In this document: positions 9,465-17,089 of the stretch, piece by piece | Numbering within the stretch: position 1 is the stretch's first letter | Layout: each line of letters starts with the position of its first letter | Source: Syntrophus sp. (in: bacteria) | GTDB lineage: Bacteria; Desulfobacterota; Syntrophorhabdia; Syntrophorhabdales; Syntrophorhabdaceae | Assembly: GCA_013824835.1 (NCBI GenBank) | Contig: PNOM01000030.1 | Location: 1-32,024, forward strand | Length of the DNA: 32,024 nucleotides | Reading direction: 5' to 3' | Notes under the pieces: model-generated | Database searches by the model: none | What the model was told of the DNA's origin: nothing | Seen by the model: the letters and a program-made list of their open reading frames with translations, nothing else | Program-made: the position numbers and the translations under genes

Positions 9465-10766
9465 TTATGCCTGCTTTATTCCCCCAAGTACGATCTCCCC
9501 TGCCTCCAAGACAGTAAAGGGTATAGAAGTTTTTTTCAGAATGAAGTTTTCTGTCAACATCCTTGTATTTTTATCCATCGATTTTAATATACTGTCGACT
9601 ATCTCGTCCACCTTGCTCTTCACTTCAATTACATCTTTGACGGTCAATTTGATCTTGTAGGAGGGCAAGAAACGGTCTTTATGTGCATCCATGTCGTAGG
9701 TGTACAAGAAACCGCCATCGACGAAACACAAGCTTTGCAGCGAATCCTCAACCTTGGAGTGGAAGAGGCTATTTCTATAATTCTTCAACATCTTGAATTC
9801 CGGGAGGATTGTTGAGGGTAAAACGCTGTTTTCGTTAAACCCATTGCATAGGGCGGGCATAAACATTATCTTCTGCTCAAGGTCAAATCGCTGTTCCGTC
9901 CTGAAGTCTTTGTCTCTGAACTTTTTGTTTAGGAAAGCATGATACACGACATTTACAAAACCCTCAAGGGCCATAATAAAGTAGGTAATGGCGGAACAGT
10001 AAAACATGCCACATGTCAGCATATGTTTCTCGATATGTTTTCTTTTTTCTTCATCCCACAGATCGGATGTCCTTGCATCATACCTCAGAAGTTCCTCAAG
10101 AAGAACTGTTTCCTGAGGCTCCGCTATACCGAGCATGGTTTCAGCGCTCCTATAGTTCGACAGGTAGATGTTGAAGAGTAAATAGGATCTTATTCCATCC
10201 TGTTTTTCAAATTCCTTTGTGGGATTGAACAGTTGCCTCCTCACCCTATTAGCCTCGTTCAATACGAGATCAACAAACTTCTTGGCTTCCTTGTTGTGAT
10301 TCTTTTCGCCATTATCGGGTCGAATCACCAGAGCAATATGAAAAACTGTGGTCCTGTCCTTTGTGCCGCACTCCACAATCCCGCCAGATGGAAGCCTAAT
10401 AAGATATTTCCAGTTAATCCGCAATGGCTTTATCTTGCCTGTCTTTATTTCGGATGCCAAGACCTCGTCTATCCCCGACACTTCCCAGCGGTTCTTTTCC
10501 TGAGTTCTTCTGAAAGCTGCAGTCTCAACATATGCTTTCTGTTCGAGGTTATAGTTGTGAAGTTCACATTCGACTTCCAATGGTTCCTGGTAAAGACCCC
10601 TTAATAAGCGATGCCAGAAAATGACATGGTATTCTTCAATCTCATTTGTTCTATAATCTATCGATTTTATGACGTAGCTTTTAGGAATATCTGTTTTGTC
10701 GAGGGCTGGGTATTGGGTGACTATTTTATCCCTGAGTTTTGTTTCTAAATCGATTGGTTCCTTCAA
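9465..10766 (-). CDS. Hypothetical protein with HEPN-like RX4H motif
   Basis: No named family is recognised over the 433 residues. The C-terminal part (about 245-345) is helical, with MFYCSAITYFIMALEGFVN and then LKNYRNSLFHSK. The R331-N-S-L-F-H336 spacing matches the RX4-6H motif of HEPN RNases, found in many abortive-infection and toxin proteins. The N-terminal half is mixed alpha/beta with a GGIVECGTKDR segment. It starts at TTG with AGGTG 7 bases upstream. It lies 88 bases upstream of hsdM on the same strand, so it may share transcription with the restriction operon. A defence RNase role is inferred from one motif and the neighbourhood. Confidence 0.6.
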   Translation of the reverse strand: MKEPIDLETKLRDKIVTQYPALDKTDIPKSYVIKSIDYRTNEIEEYHVIFWHRLLRGLYQEPLEVECELHNYNLEQKAYVETAAFRRTQEKNRWEVSGIDEVLASEIKTGKIKPLRINWKYLIRLPSGGIVECGTKDRTTVFHIALVIRPDNGEKNHNKEAKKFVDLVLNEANRVRRQLFNPTKEFEKQDGIRSYLLFNIYLSNYRSAETMLGIAEPQETVLLEELLRYDARTSDLWDEEKRKHIEKHMLTCGMFYCSAITYFIMALEGFVNVVYHAFLNKKFRDKDFRTEQRFDLEQKIMFMPALCNGFNENSVLPSTILPEFKMLKNYRNSLFHSKVEDSLQSLCFVDGGFLYTYDMDAHKDRFLPSYKIKLTVKDVIEVKSKVDEIVDSILKSMDKNTRMLTENFILKKTSIPFTVLEAGEIVLGGIKQA

Positions 10767-10848
10767 TGCATTTCACCTATATTTTTGTCGCATAACATGA
10801 CCATCGCCGCGAGTGGCAAAATTTGTCACGGTTCGGTGCAGGGTGGGG

Positions 10849-11460
10849 TTATGTTTTAATTACCAGGCACGGCTTCCATAGAAGTTCAATGTCTTTACTC
10901 CACCCAGCCCTTATGGCACATGCCCCTATCAATGACATCACGCTGGACTCTTGTATGGCACTGACACCGCCAGACTTGCCAGCAAAGGTCATGAAATGTC
11001 TTAGTGCTGCTTCTGCATCTTGGCAATGAGTAGTATTCTTTGAGCCTGAGGCAACAAATGCCTCCCAAAGAAATAAAGAATTCGTCTTCTCGAATTCTGC
11101 CCAATCAAATGTTGGCTTTGGGGCATAGCCGAGGATGACCTTAATCCTTCTCATTACCCAGAGTGATTGTACAATTCCGGTAGCCAATGCTCCGGTTCCT
11201 GCTCCTGCGCTCCAACTCCTCTGCCCTTCGCCGTGCCTCGCCGAGGCAACGGCTCTCGACTCGTCCCGAACGGGCACGAATAGCGGGCACTCAAACCCGA
11301 TAGACACCTTGCCTTCACTTTTTATAGCATCTGCAATATCGGCTGCAAAAATGCCTATGTCGGTGCCGTTTTTCAACCCTCCATCGCTGGAAGAGGCCCA
11401 ACCAAAGTTTCCATTAGGAATTGATCCCACATCAGCACAAAATGCCCAGTGATTCTTCAT
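10849..11460 (-). CDS. Hypothetical protein, RNase H-fold (DUF429-like) pattern
   Basis: A 203-residue protein whose N-terminus has the layout of an actin/RNase H-type fold: an acidic residue in a first strand (Asp10 in CADVGS), then GFECPLFVP around residue 57 with Glu57 at a strand end. This resembles the 'D.G...GW ... IGIDxPL' pattern of DUF429 proteins, but the match is by eye only. The middle is glycine/alanine-rich and the end has no clear motif. The start has only a weak GATGAAGA sequence upstream. It is on the same strand as the HEPN-like gene, separated by 82 bases, and may belong to the same leftward unit. Function unknown. Confidence 0.5.
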   Translation of the reverse strand: MKNHWAFCADVGSIPNGNFGWASSSDGGLKNGTDIGIFAADIADAIKSEGKVSIGFECPLFVPVRDESRAVASARHGEGQRSWSAGAGTGALATGIVQSLWVMRRIKVILGYAPKPTFDWAEFEKTNSLFLWEAFVASGSKNTTHCQDAEAALRHFMTFAGKSGGVSAIQESSVMSLIGACAIRAGWSKDIELLWKPCLVIKT

Positions 11461-11862
11461 TTGATCTTCATCTCATGGCATAACAATCAATATACTGCAT
11501 TGGTTCATTCTGTTAATTCATGTTTAACAATACAATATTTTGGCAAAAAAACAAATTAATTATGAAGGAATACCATCAAATACCATGGCTTCGATGTTAT
11601 GTCCTTCTGTTAAAAAGTTTTCCAGAGATATGCAATTTGTACTGTATCTCAATTGAGAATCAATATCCAAGTAGATATAGATTTTTGAGTAGATATTATC
11701 GAATTTTTTATCTATAAAATTGGCACGTTTGCATTGAAAGTTTGCTTTTCTTATGTTATTTGTAGCGTATGCCGAAAAGCAAATTCTTATTAGTTATCGT
11801 CTGTATAAGGTAAAATGACTTTATTTTGCGGCTTATATGTATTATATAGATAATAATATAAT
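11461..11862. other. AT-rich divergent intergenic region
   Basis: About 400 bases between a leftward and a rightward gene. It is strikingly AT-rich and holds no convincing gene: a 65-codon frame at 11520-11717 has no ribosome site and a composition expected from AT-rich noise. It must hold both divergent promoters. A TATAAT at 11857-11862 abuts the ATG of the next gene, and no Shine-Dalgarno sequence is visible there, so a leaderless start is conceivable. AT-rich promoters are typical of horizontally acquired genes. Confidence 0.5.
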
Positions 11863-12654
11863 ATGAATTTACCTCAAAAATTTGTTATTAATACGGCAGA
11901 AGAATTTACTCACCTTTCTCGTGCTCCAATAACTGAGGCAGTGATTGAGCTTCGTGCTTTTTTAGAGTCTCCGTGGGATGAAAAGCAAGTTATAGGGGCG
12001 CTTAAGGAAAGGCTTCCTGAATACCCAATATTTACATCACAAAAAGAGTTCAAACAAGAATTACAGGTTGATTTTTCTTCGGAAACGCCAGCTAAACAAA
12101 CCTTTAGCGATCTTGGTTTGAAGGGGTTCCGTTTCCAGTCTTCAGACAAATGCCGTATTGTTCAGTTTAACAGGGATGGGTTTGTTTTCAGTAGACTTCA
12201 ACCGTACGCGGATTGGCAAGAATTTGTTTGTGAAGCCCTTCGGTTATGGCAAATATACTCTGATTTAACAAGACCATTCGAGATCCCGAGGATTGGTCTT
12301 CGTTTTATTAATCGGTTGTCATGCCCTCCAGATAAACTGGAGTTGGCTGAATACCTTAGGATTGTTCCTGTCTCCCCAGTCGGCCTGAACGTACCATTCA
12401 TGGGTTTTTTGCATCGCGACACCCTAAAAATACCTGACCATCCATATGGTATTAACATCGTCAAAACGATTCAGCCCCCACAAGGTTCCGAGGGCAATGA
12501 TTTAGGGTTAATAATTGACATTGACGTATTCACAACCGAGAAACTTGCTGCGAGCGGCGAGGAAGTACAGGTACGTCTGGAAGAAATGCGTTGGCTTAAA
12601 AATAAGGCATTTTTTGGGTCCATAACAAGCAGCCTGGTGGAGGAATTAAGATGA
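11863..12654 (+). CDS. TIGR04255 family protein
   Basis: The 263-residue protein matches the sporadic TIGR04255 family: 'LSRAPITEAVIELR' at the start, then GFRFQSSDKCRIVQFNRDGF, RLQPYADWQEF, and 'RIGLRFINRL' near residue 145-155. Those features, and the length, are typical. The biochemical role is unknown; members are scattered across genomes, often beside small companion genes. It begins a rightward trio, and its stop overlaps the next ATG by 4 bases (ATGA). No Shine-Dalgarno sequence is visible before the ATG. Family call is from remembered motifs, so moderately sure. Confidence 0.8.
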   Translation: MNLPQKFVINTAEEFTHLSRAPITEAVIELRAFLESPWDEKQVIGALKERLPEYPIFTSQKEFKQELQVDFSSETPAKQTFSDLGLKGFRFQSSDKCRIVQFNRDGFVFSRLQPYADWQEFVCEALRLWQIYSDLTRPFEIPRIGLRFINRLSCPPDKLELAEYLRIVPVSPVGLNVPFMGFLHRDTLKIPDHPYGINIVKTIQPPQGSEGNDLGLIIDIDVFTTEKLAASGEEVQVRLEEMRWLKNKAFFGSITSSLVEELR

Positions 12655-13145
12655 CCGTTACAAGAGCTTCTTTTGGCACGTTGAATGCTTCAAAGGTGAG
12701 TTCCCGAGGCTTCAGCGACACCGCAAATATTTTGAAGAAGTTAGACGATGGGGTTTGCGATTATTTAAGAGGAGCATCTTCCTTGGGATTACAACCGATT
12801 AATGTTTTCAATGAACTCTATGAGCTTGCGGAAGAATGCGCGGAAGAGGGCTGGGATGGGGAAAATGCAAGACCTGTGACCAAAGCGGTTTTTGACGAAG
12901 GATTTCATTTCCTCAAATCCTTGCCACTCGGTACTGCCGTTCCTTCCGTAAGTGCAGAACCAGATGGTTATATAACATTTGAATGGTATCACTCAACATC
13001 GAGAGTATTATCGGTGAGCATCGACTCTGACGGTTTTCTTCATTATGCAGCCATAATAGGTCCAAAGAAGGCTTATGGATCAGAGCCTTTAATTTCAGGC
13101 ATACCTGGAGCTATTGTCGATCTAATTGGGCAGGTTAAACGGTAA
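12651..13145 (+). CDS. Companion protein of the TIGR04255 gene, 164 aa
   Basis: Function unknown. The central part has 'ECAEEGWDGENARPV' (about 56-70), then a beta-rich stretch with PDGYITFEWYHSTSRVLSVS and DSDGFLHYAAIIG. This looks like a small beta domain with a W-D-G turn. No membrane segment or catalytic motif is apparent. It is translationally coupled to both neighbours: its ATG overlaps the TIGR04255 stop by 4 bases and its TAATGG end overlaps the next start. I recall similar W-G...EW...DG.L.YA proteins next to TIGR04255 genes, so it is probably part of a fixed module. Confidence 0.7.
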   Translation: MTVTRASFGTLNASKVSSRGFSDTANILKKLDDGVCDYLRGASSLGLQPINVFNELYELAEECAEEGWDGENARPVTKAVFDEGFHFLKSLPLGTAVPSVSAEPDGYITFEWYHSTSRVLSVSIDSDGFLHYAAIIGPKKAYGSEPLISGIPGAIVDLIGQVKR

Positions 13146-13609
13146 TGGCTAATGGTACTGCTGTACCAGAAGAGATATACGATAATGAAATATTGGCCCG
13201 TTTTGTGGTGTTCAATCGTTGGATACGTTCGGACAATACTGTTAGGTCAGATGCATTTATACCATACTCACTTACCGAGCTGTCTGTGACGCGGCACATA
13301 GGTCTATCCTTAGAGCAACTTTGGGCTATTGGAAGAAATGTGGTAGTAGAACGGGCACTTTTGCTCCATGGGAGAGCCGATATAAATGTTTCTATAGTTA
13401 AAGGGCAAGAGCTTTCAGTGCATCCGGCATCTTTAGCCGAAAATCCTAATCATGCAAATATTAAAGGGTGGCCTCCGAGCAAATCTGAACAAAAAATAAA
13501 AGCCCTCGAAATTGCAAAAACAGCTATTTTCTCAAGGCATATCATCTGCGGCGGCATCTGCGCCTTCTATCTCTTGGAGATAGCGGTCAGTTATGTGAAT
13601 ATTTTGTGA
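13145..13609 (+). CDS. Third gene of the TIGR04255 module, possibly altered C-terminus
   Basis: The 154-residue protein has 'ARFVVFNRWIRSDNTVRSDAF', then ELSVTRHIGLSLEQLWAIG, HGRADINVS and 'ENPNHANIKGWP', ending this block with KIKALEIAKTA (about residues 114-124). This compact pattern resembles a small unnamed family of about 120-130 residues. The last 30 residues (from about IFSRHII) look unlike the rest, being hydrophobic and without the usual proline-rich ending. The native tail may have been lost at a junction about 130 bases before the tRNA fragment. It starts one base into the upstream stop (TAATGG). Function unknown. Confidence 0.65.
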   Translation: MANGTAVPEEIYDNEILARFVVFNRWIRSDNTVRSDAFIPYSLTELSVTRHIGLSLEQLWAIGRNVVVERALLLHGRADINVSIVKGQELSVHPASLAENPNHANIKGWPPSKSEQKIKALEIAKTAIFSRHIICGGICAFYLLEIAVSYVNIL

Positions 13610-13660
13610 AGTAGACATCCGGTAAAATCTAAACTTGCAAAAATCGGGTAAACCAAGAAT

Positions 13661-13680
13661 CCCTGTAAACCCTTGCAGGG
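13661..13680 (+). other. Hairpin near island end
   Basis: CCCTGTAA, a four-base loop ACCC, and TTGCAGGG form an 8-bp stem with one G-T pair. No run of T follows, so it is not a standard intrinsic terminator. It lies between the last gene of the TIGR04255 trio and the tRNA fragment and could be a transcription end or a recombinase arm site. Confidence 0.35.
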
Positions 13681-13734
13681 TATCATAAGGAAGCAAACAG
13701 CAACATCGGGATAAGTCAAAAACCGGCAATAATC

Positions 13735-13782
13735 GCCTTGACACGGTAGAGGTCAGGGGTTCAATACCCCTCGCGCCTACCA
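13735..13782 (+). other. tRNA-Val(GAC) 3' fragment, probable att site of an integrated island
   Basis: The bases reproduce the 3' part of a tRNA. The anticodon loop TTGACAC (13738-13744, anticodon GAC) is followed by 3' stem GGTAG, variable AGGTC, T-arm AGGGG/TTCAATA/CCCCT (13755-13771), acceptor strand CGCGCCT, discriminator A and CCA (13780-13782). The 5' half is absent: no AGGCGCG acceptor strand or D-arm lies upstream, and the anticodon 5' stem pairs imperfectly. A lone tRNA 3' end is what an element leaves at its distal junction after integrating into the tRNA gene. By polarity, the intact gene and the rest of the element lie to the left, beyond the window. Confidence 0.85.
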
Positions 13783-13919
13783 TTTGAATTTTGAATCATT
13801 AACTTACAAGCCATTGATTAACCTCACGCCTCTGAATTGTATAATTTTTCTTTAGTAGACGTTTTATTGATAGTGCCACCCCCATCTCTGTTGTAGAACA
13901 GCCGGATCTTTTAATCAAG

Positions 13920-14915
13920 TCAAGAAGGTTTGCTTTCAAAGAGAGGTGTACCGGTTTGGTGCAGGGATTTCTTAGTAGCCTTCTTCTGAAGAGTTCGGGC
14001 AGTTTCTGCCCTGATCGCAGGCTTCCCTTCGGTGACATTGCTGAAACTCCTCTGGGTCGGATACGCAAATACAATATCGTCTTCACCTGAAAACCTCTCC
14101 AGCAGTTGCTCCCATACTTTGCTGGATGACCTCCTCCGGACACGGGGGTCGCAAAGATACGCGGCTGTGAGCATTACACCGTTATCATACACTCCCGTAA
14201 GCACTACGGGTTCCAGGGGCATATTAAGAACCATATATTTTTCAGATGCTGCACTCATGGTCACCTTTGCCCTTCTGGTTGTATCTTCACCCTCGGCGTT
14301 GACAATTTCTTCAAGGATTGTCCTGGCTTTTTTCCAGTTGCTCTCAAAGGTAATATTTACCTCAATAGTGTTCCAGATATATTCAAACCACCCCTTGGTG
14401 AAATTGACCTGGGGCTCCGTAAACACAGTGCTATTCGATATTTTTATGAGCCGTCCTGTTCGCATATCTTTAGAAACCCCGGAGATACTCGATTCCATCA
14501 GCGTAAACTGGAAAATGTCGATGTCGATGACATCTCCTGCATAATTCCCGATCTGAACCCTGTCACCCGCTTCGAAGGGCTTCCGGACAAGAATAAAGAG
14601 CCACCCGGCAAGATTTGTGAGGGGGTCCTTCAGGGCAACAGCCAGACCTGCCGACAAGAGGCCAAAGTAAGTGCTGACAGAATGGAAACCGCGGAGCCAG
14701 ATAATTGAAAGGAGAAAAACAAGAAAAAATACGGAACAGTACGTAGCTGCTTTTCGCCAAAGGAACTCTTTCTGTTTATCATGGGAGAACTGGAGAAAGA
14801 TTCTTACCAGCACCCAGCGAAGAAATATGAAAAAGAGAATGGCCAGGACAGAGTCAATAAACCTGTCGTAAAGGCCCATGTTCTGGAGGTGCTCAAGGAT
14901 ATTTTTCACGACCAT
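13920..14915 (-). CDS. MscS-family mechanosensitive ion channel
   Basis: The protein (331 residues from the chosen ATG) has about three N-terminal membrane segments. The MscS core follows: 'FGLLSAGLAVALKDPLTNLAGWLFIL', then KPFEAGDRVQIGNYAGDVIDIDIFQFTLME, the pore helix and beta domain of the family. The C-terminus after about residue 280 is basic and probably cytoplasmic. Such channels release solutes on hypo-osmotic shock. The chosen start is 5 bases after the upstream CcbP-like stop; a longer frame from 14981 would overlap that gene by 62 bases. No strong ribosome site favours either, which fits translational coupling. Confidence 0.9.
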   Translation of the reverse strand: MVVKNILEHLQNMGLYDRFIDSVLAILFFIFLRWVLVRIFLQFSHDKQKEFLWRKAATYCSVFFLVFLLSIIWLRGFHSVSTYFGLLSAGLAVALKDPLTNLAGWLFILVRKPFEAGDRVQIGNYAGDVIDIDIFQFTLMESSISGVSKDMRTGRLIKISNSTVFTEPQVNFTKGWFEYIWNTIEVNITFESNWKKARTILEEIVNAEGEDTTRRAKVTMSAASEKYMVLNMPLEPVVLTGVYDNGVMLTAAYLCDPRVRRRSSSKVWEQLLERFSGEDDIVFAYPTQRSFSNVTEGKPAIRAETARTLQKKATKKSLHQTGTPLFESKPS

Positions 14916-14919
14916 GGAT

Positions 14920-15336
14920 TTAGTAATTGACGAACCATACTGAGTAATCATCAAGGAGCGTATGGTTTTTTGATGTTTCATTTATCGCTTTGAGTGATGC
15001 CAGGCCAAGGATGAAGCGTTGATTGTCATATACCCGTTTCACCTTAACCAGTATTCCCTTATCTTCGTTAATGAGGTCTTCAAAGCGTTTCAGCTCATAG
15101 GTATCGGTACAGGAAGGTTGTTTGATTTTCAGGGCCTCATCTTCAGTTATATCATCAAGACCAAAAACATATTTTTCTTCCCAGGGAAAGCTTTCAATAC
15201 CTGTCATTGTACAGGGTGTATCGAGGTTTTTTCTGAGATAGTCCCGGTAAAGCGTCAGTGATTTCAAGGTAACAACCAGATTGTCTTCACCTAATATTTC
15301 TGTTATTCGTTTCTTGTGTAAATCAAATTCTTCCAT
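14920..15336 (-). CDS. CcbP-like calcium-binding protein
   Basis: The 138-residue protein shows the CcbP pattern (PF11535 by memory). It has 'YRDYLRKNLDTPCTMTGIESFPWEEKYVFG', a pair of acidic stretches, 'QPSCTDTYELKRFE', VKVKR, and the ending LLDDYSVWFVNY. CcbP of Anabaena binds calcium through acidic surface residues; the physiological role here is not known. The ATG chosen has GGAG 6 bases upstream; longer frames begin with cysteine-rich, non-conserved residues and lack a site. It precedes the MscS channel on the same strand with almost no gap, so the two are probably co-translated. Confidence 0.75.
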   Translation of the reverse strand: MEEFDLHKKRITEILGEDNLVVTLKSLTLYRDYLRKNLDTPCTMTGIESFPWEEKYVFGLDDITEDEALKIKQPSCTDTYELKRFEDLINEDKGILVKVKRVYDNQRFILGLASLKAINETSKNHTLLDDYSVWFVNY

Positions 15337-15490
15337 TGATATCTCCATTCTCTTAGTATTAGCGTGTCCGTTCTCGGTTCTATTATGATAAAGCTTCTTC
15401 AAAATCTGCCGAATTGACCATACCCTCACACATTGTACCACCTTCAGCATCAGACTTCATACTGTTTTTTGAGCCAAAATTGTTGTGTTG

Positions 15491-15519
15491 TTGACATATG
15501 GGTGAGAACGGCTTAAACT
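15491..15519 (+). promoter_or_regulatory. Sigma-70-type promoter for the RiPP precursor gene
   Basis: TTGACA (15491-15496), a 17-base spacer and TAAACT (15514-15519, four of six bases of TATAAT) lie 27 bases upstream of the precursor ATG. The start would fall near 15526, leaving a short leader that carries the AAGGAGG ribosome site. Confidence 0.6.
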
Positions 15520-15546
15520 AAAGATAGGTTGCACAAGGAGGATATC

Positions 15547-15744
15547 ATGTTATTAACGAACAAAAACGGACGCATATACGATGTTCCCGAGCAATTAGCA
15601 GAACAATATTTGGCGACTGAATTAAGTTCGTCGAGAGAAGCAATCGGCGATCTGCTGAGTACATTGCGCGAGTCGGCTTCAGTACCAATCGAATCGGAGT
15701 GCGGCTGCTGCTGTATCTATGCCAATTATTGCCCCAATAAGTAA
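15547..15744 (+). CDS. Cysteine-rich RiPP precursor peptide, 65 aa
   Basis: A short peptide with a leader-core layout. The leader (about 1-48) has NGRIYDVPEQLAEQYLATE, is acidic and helical. The core is CGCCCIYANYCPNK, with cysteines 52, 54, 55, 56 and 62. The start is the ATG with AAGGAGG at 5-base spacing; an upstream in-frame ATG has no site. A sigma-70 promoter lies directly upstream and a hairpin terminator follows the stop. The next gene is a radical SAM/SPASM maturase, so this is probably its substrate, a ranthipeptide- or sactipeptide-like product with thioether or other crosslinks. Which class is unknown; I do not recognise the precursor family. The core is unusual for its CGCCC cluster. 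Confidence 0.8.
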   Translation: MLLTNKNGRIYDVPEQLAEQYLATELSSSREAIGDLLSTLRESASVPIESECGCCCIYANYCPNK

Positions 15745-15768
15745 TTCTTCGGCTCGCGAATAGTCTGT

Positions 15769-15808
15769 TGCTGCGATATTATCAGAAAATAATATTGCAG
15801 CAGTTTTT
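15769..15808 (+). terminator. Hairpin terminator/attenuator between precursor and maturase
   Basis: TGCTGCGATATTAT (15769-15782) and ATAATATTGCAGCA (15789-15802) form a 14-bp stem with one G-T pair and a 6-base loop, followed by GTTTTT. It lies 24 bases after the precursor stop and 45 bases before the maturase start. No second promoter is evident between them, so partial read-through would give many precursor transcripts per enzyme transcript, as is common in RiPP operons. Confidence 0.8.
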
Positions 15809-15853
15809 GATCTGTTTACATTCCTTGAAAAATAAAAGCAAGGACATTACATA

Positions 15854-17038
15854 ATGACGCCAAATTTTCCCACCTTCACAGATCTCAACAGTGTAACATT
15901 GCAGATGATCACTACGTGCAACCTGTCCTGTGATTATTGTTTCCAGGATGCCTGCAACGTTTCCGCATCCCCTGAAGAAGAAGCGCAGAAAATAGTAGAT
16001 CCCCTTGAATCAGCCGAGATTGTTATCAAGCTGTTGGAGCTCAGCAATACAAAACTGGGAATGGTATTTTCAGGCGGCGAACCCCTCTTGGTGCCGATTG
16101 ATTGGTATGAAACATTTTTCCATGTGATTGACCGATACCTGGAAGGATCAGGAAAAACGCTGGAATATTCTATACAAACCAATATATCGATTCTGAAACC
16201 AGCGATTATCGACCTCTTCAAGAAGCACAATGTGCACTTTTCAATTCATTACGACGGCGATCTGGATGATCAAAAATTATTATCAAAGAAGAGAAGAGAT
16301 AATATTGTTACCTTGTCCGAAAAGGGGTTTCCCATATCAGTCCTGGTGGTAGGTACCGTGGAGTCCCTGCGGGCTCTGCCATCTACCATCGATTTTTTTA
16401 ACAAAAATGGAGTTCGTTTTTATCGCCTCAACTTTGTTTCCAGCCAGGGGAGGGGCCATCAGGTGTCGCAGATCCCGCCGAAGCTCCGGGCTGAAACGGA
16501 ATTTGAGGCCGCTTTCCTGGCCTCTCAGTGTGACTTCAGTACAAGGGAAAATGTTGTGATGAACAAATTCCTCTTTTATTATAACAACGTTGTGTGCAAT
16601 AACAACTATAGTGCTCTGCCGCGACCACAAATGTGCAGGGCAGGGGTGTATTCCGCCTATGTCAGTGCCGACGGGCTTGTCTATCCATGCAGTTTTTTTA
16701 CCAATATAACCGGCCCCATAGCAAAGGCCAAGGATCTGCCTTTATGTATGGAGGGGGGCGCAAAGGCTATCGAACTTTGCGAGGCTCCAAACTCTTATTA
16801 TTACGAAAAATGCAGAAAATGCAGCGCCTTGCCTATTTGCGGAGAATACTGTGCCCTAACACCTGTAACGGACACGAATTGCATGGAATCCTTTTGCAAC
16901 TCCCAGGTGATGCTGCGCGATTTAATGGACAAGAACTCAGAGATCGCACAGCTAATCGCTAAGAGATTTATCGCGCACAAGCAGGCATACCCTGCAGATA
17001 TTCCAAGGTCGTGTGGTACGCGCACCAAAGAGGGATAA
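15854..17038 (+). CDS. Radical SAM/SPASM peptide maturase
   Basis: The 394-residue protein opens with the radical SAM cluster motif CNLSCDYCF (Cys22, 26, 29). The SAM-binding GGEP segment follows near residue 75. The C-terminal SPASM-type region has CRAGVYSAYVSADGLVYPC and then CRKCSALPICGEYC plus later cysteines (about 257-350), which would ligate auxiliary iron-sulfur clusters. Such enzymes introduce thioether or carbon-carbon bonds into peptides. AAGGA lies about 8 bases before the ATG. It follows the Cys-rich precursor through a hairpin attenuator and precedes an MFS gene. No N-terminal PqqD-like peptide-binding domain is evident. Confidence 0.9.
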   Translation: MTPNFPTFTDLNSVTLQMITTCNLSCDYCFQDACNVSASPEEEAQKIVDPLESAEIVIKLLELSNTKLGMVFSGGEPLLVPIDWYETFFHVIDRYLEGSGKTLEYSIQTNISILKPAIIDLFKKHNVHFSIHYDGDLDDQKLLSKKRRDNIVTLSEKGFPISVLVVGTVESLRALPSTIDFFNKNGVRFYRLNFVSSQGRGHQVSQIPPKLRAETEFEAAFLASQCDFSTRENVVMNKFLFYYNNVVCNNNYSALPRPQMCRAGVYSAYVSADGLVYPCSFFTNITGPIAKAKDLPLCMEGGAKAIELCEAPNSYYYEKCRKCSALPICGEYCALTPVTDTNCMESFCNSQVMLRDLMDKNSEIAQLIAKRFIAHKQAYPADIPRSCGTRTKEG

Positions 17039-17089
17039 AGACCCTCAATAAACATCTGGTCGAGCTATCAAGACATTGCTTTCAAAAAA

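Noticed and set aside
11520-11717. 65-codon plus-strand frame in the AT-rich gap
   Set aside because: No ribosome site and a composition explained by AT-rich sequence.
13532-13783. Minus-strand frame opening MVGARGIEPLTSTVS
   Set aside because: This is the well-known false peptide from reading a tRNA antisense; it covers the tRNA-Val fragment and the end of a real gene.
13799-14143. 114-codon minus-strand frame overlapping the MscS end
   Set aside because: Most overlaps the MscS gene in another frame. The last 40 residues look protein-like, but no start or ribosome site lies outside MscS.
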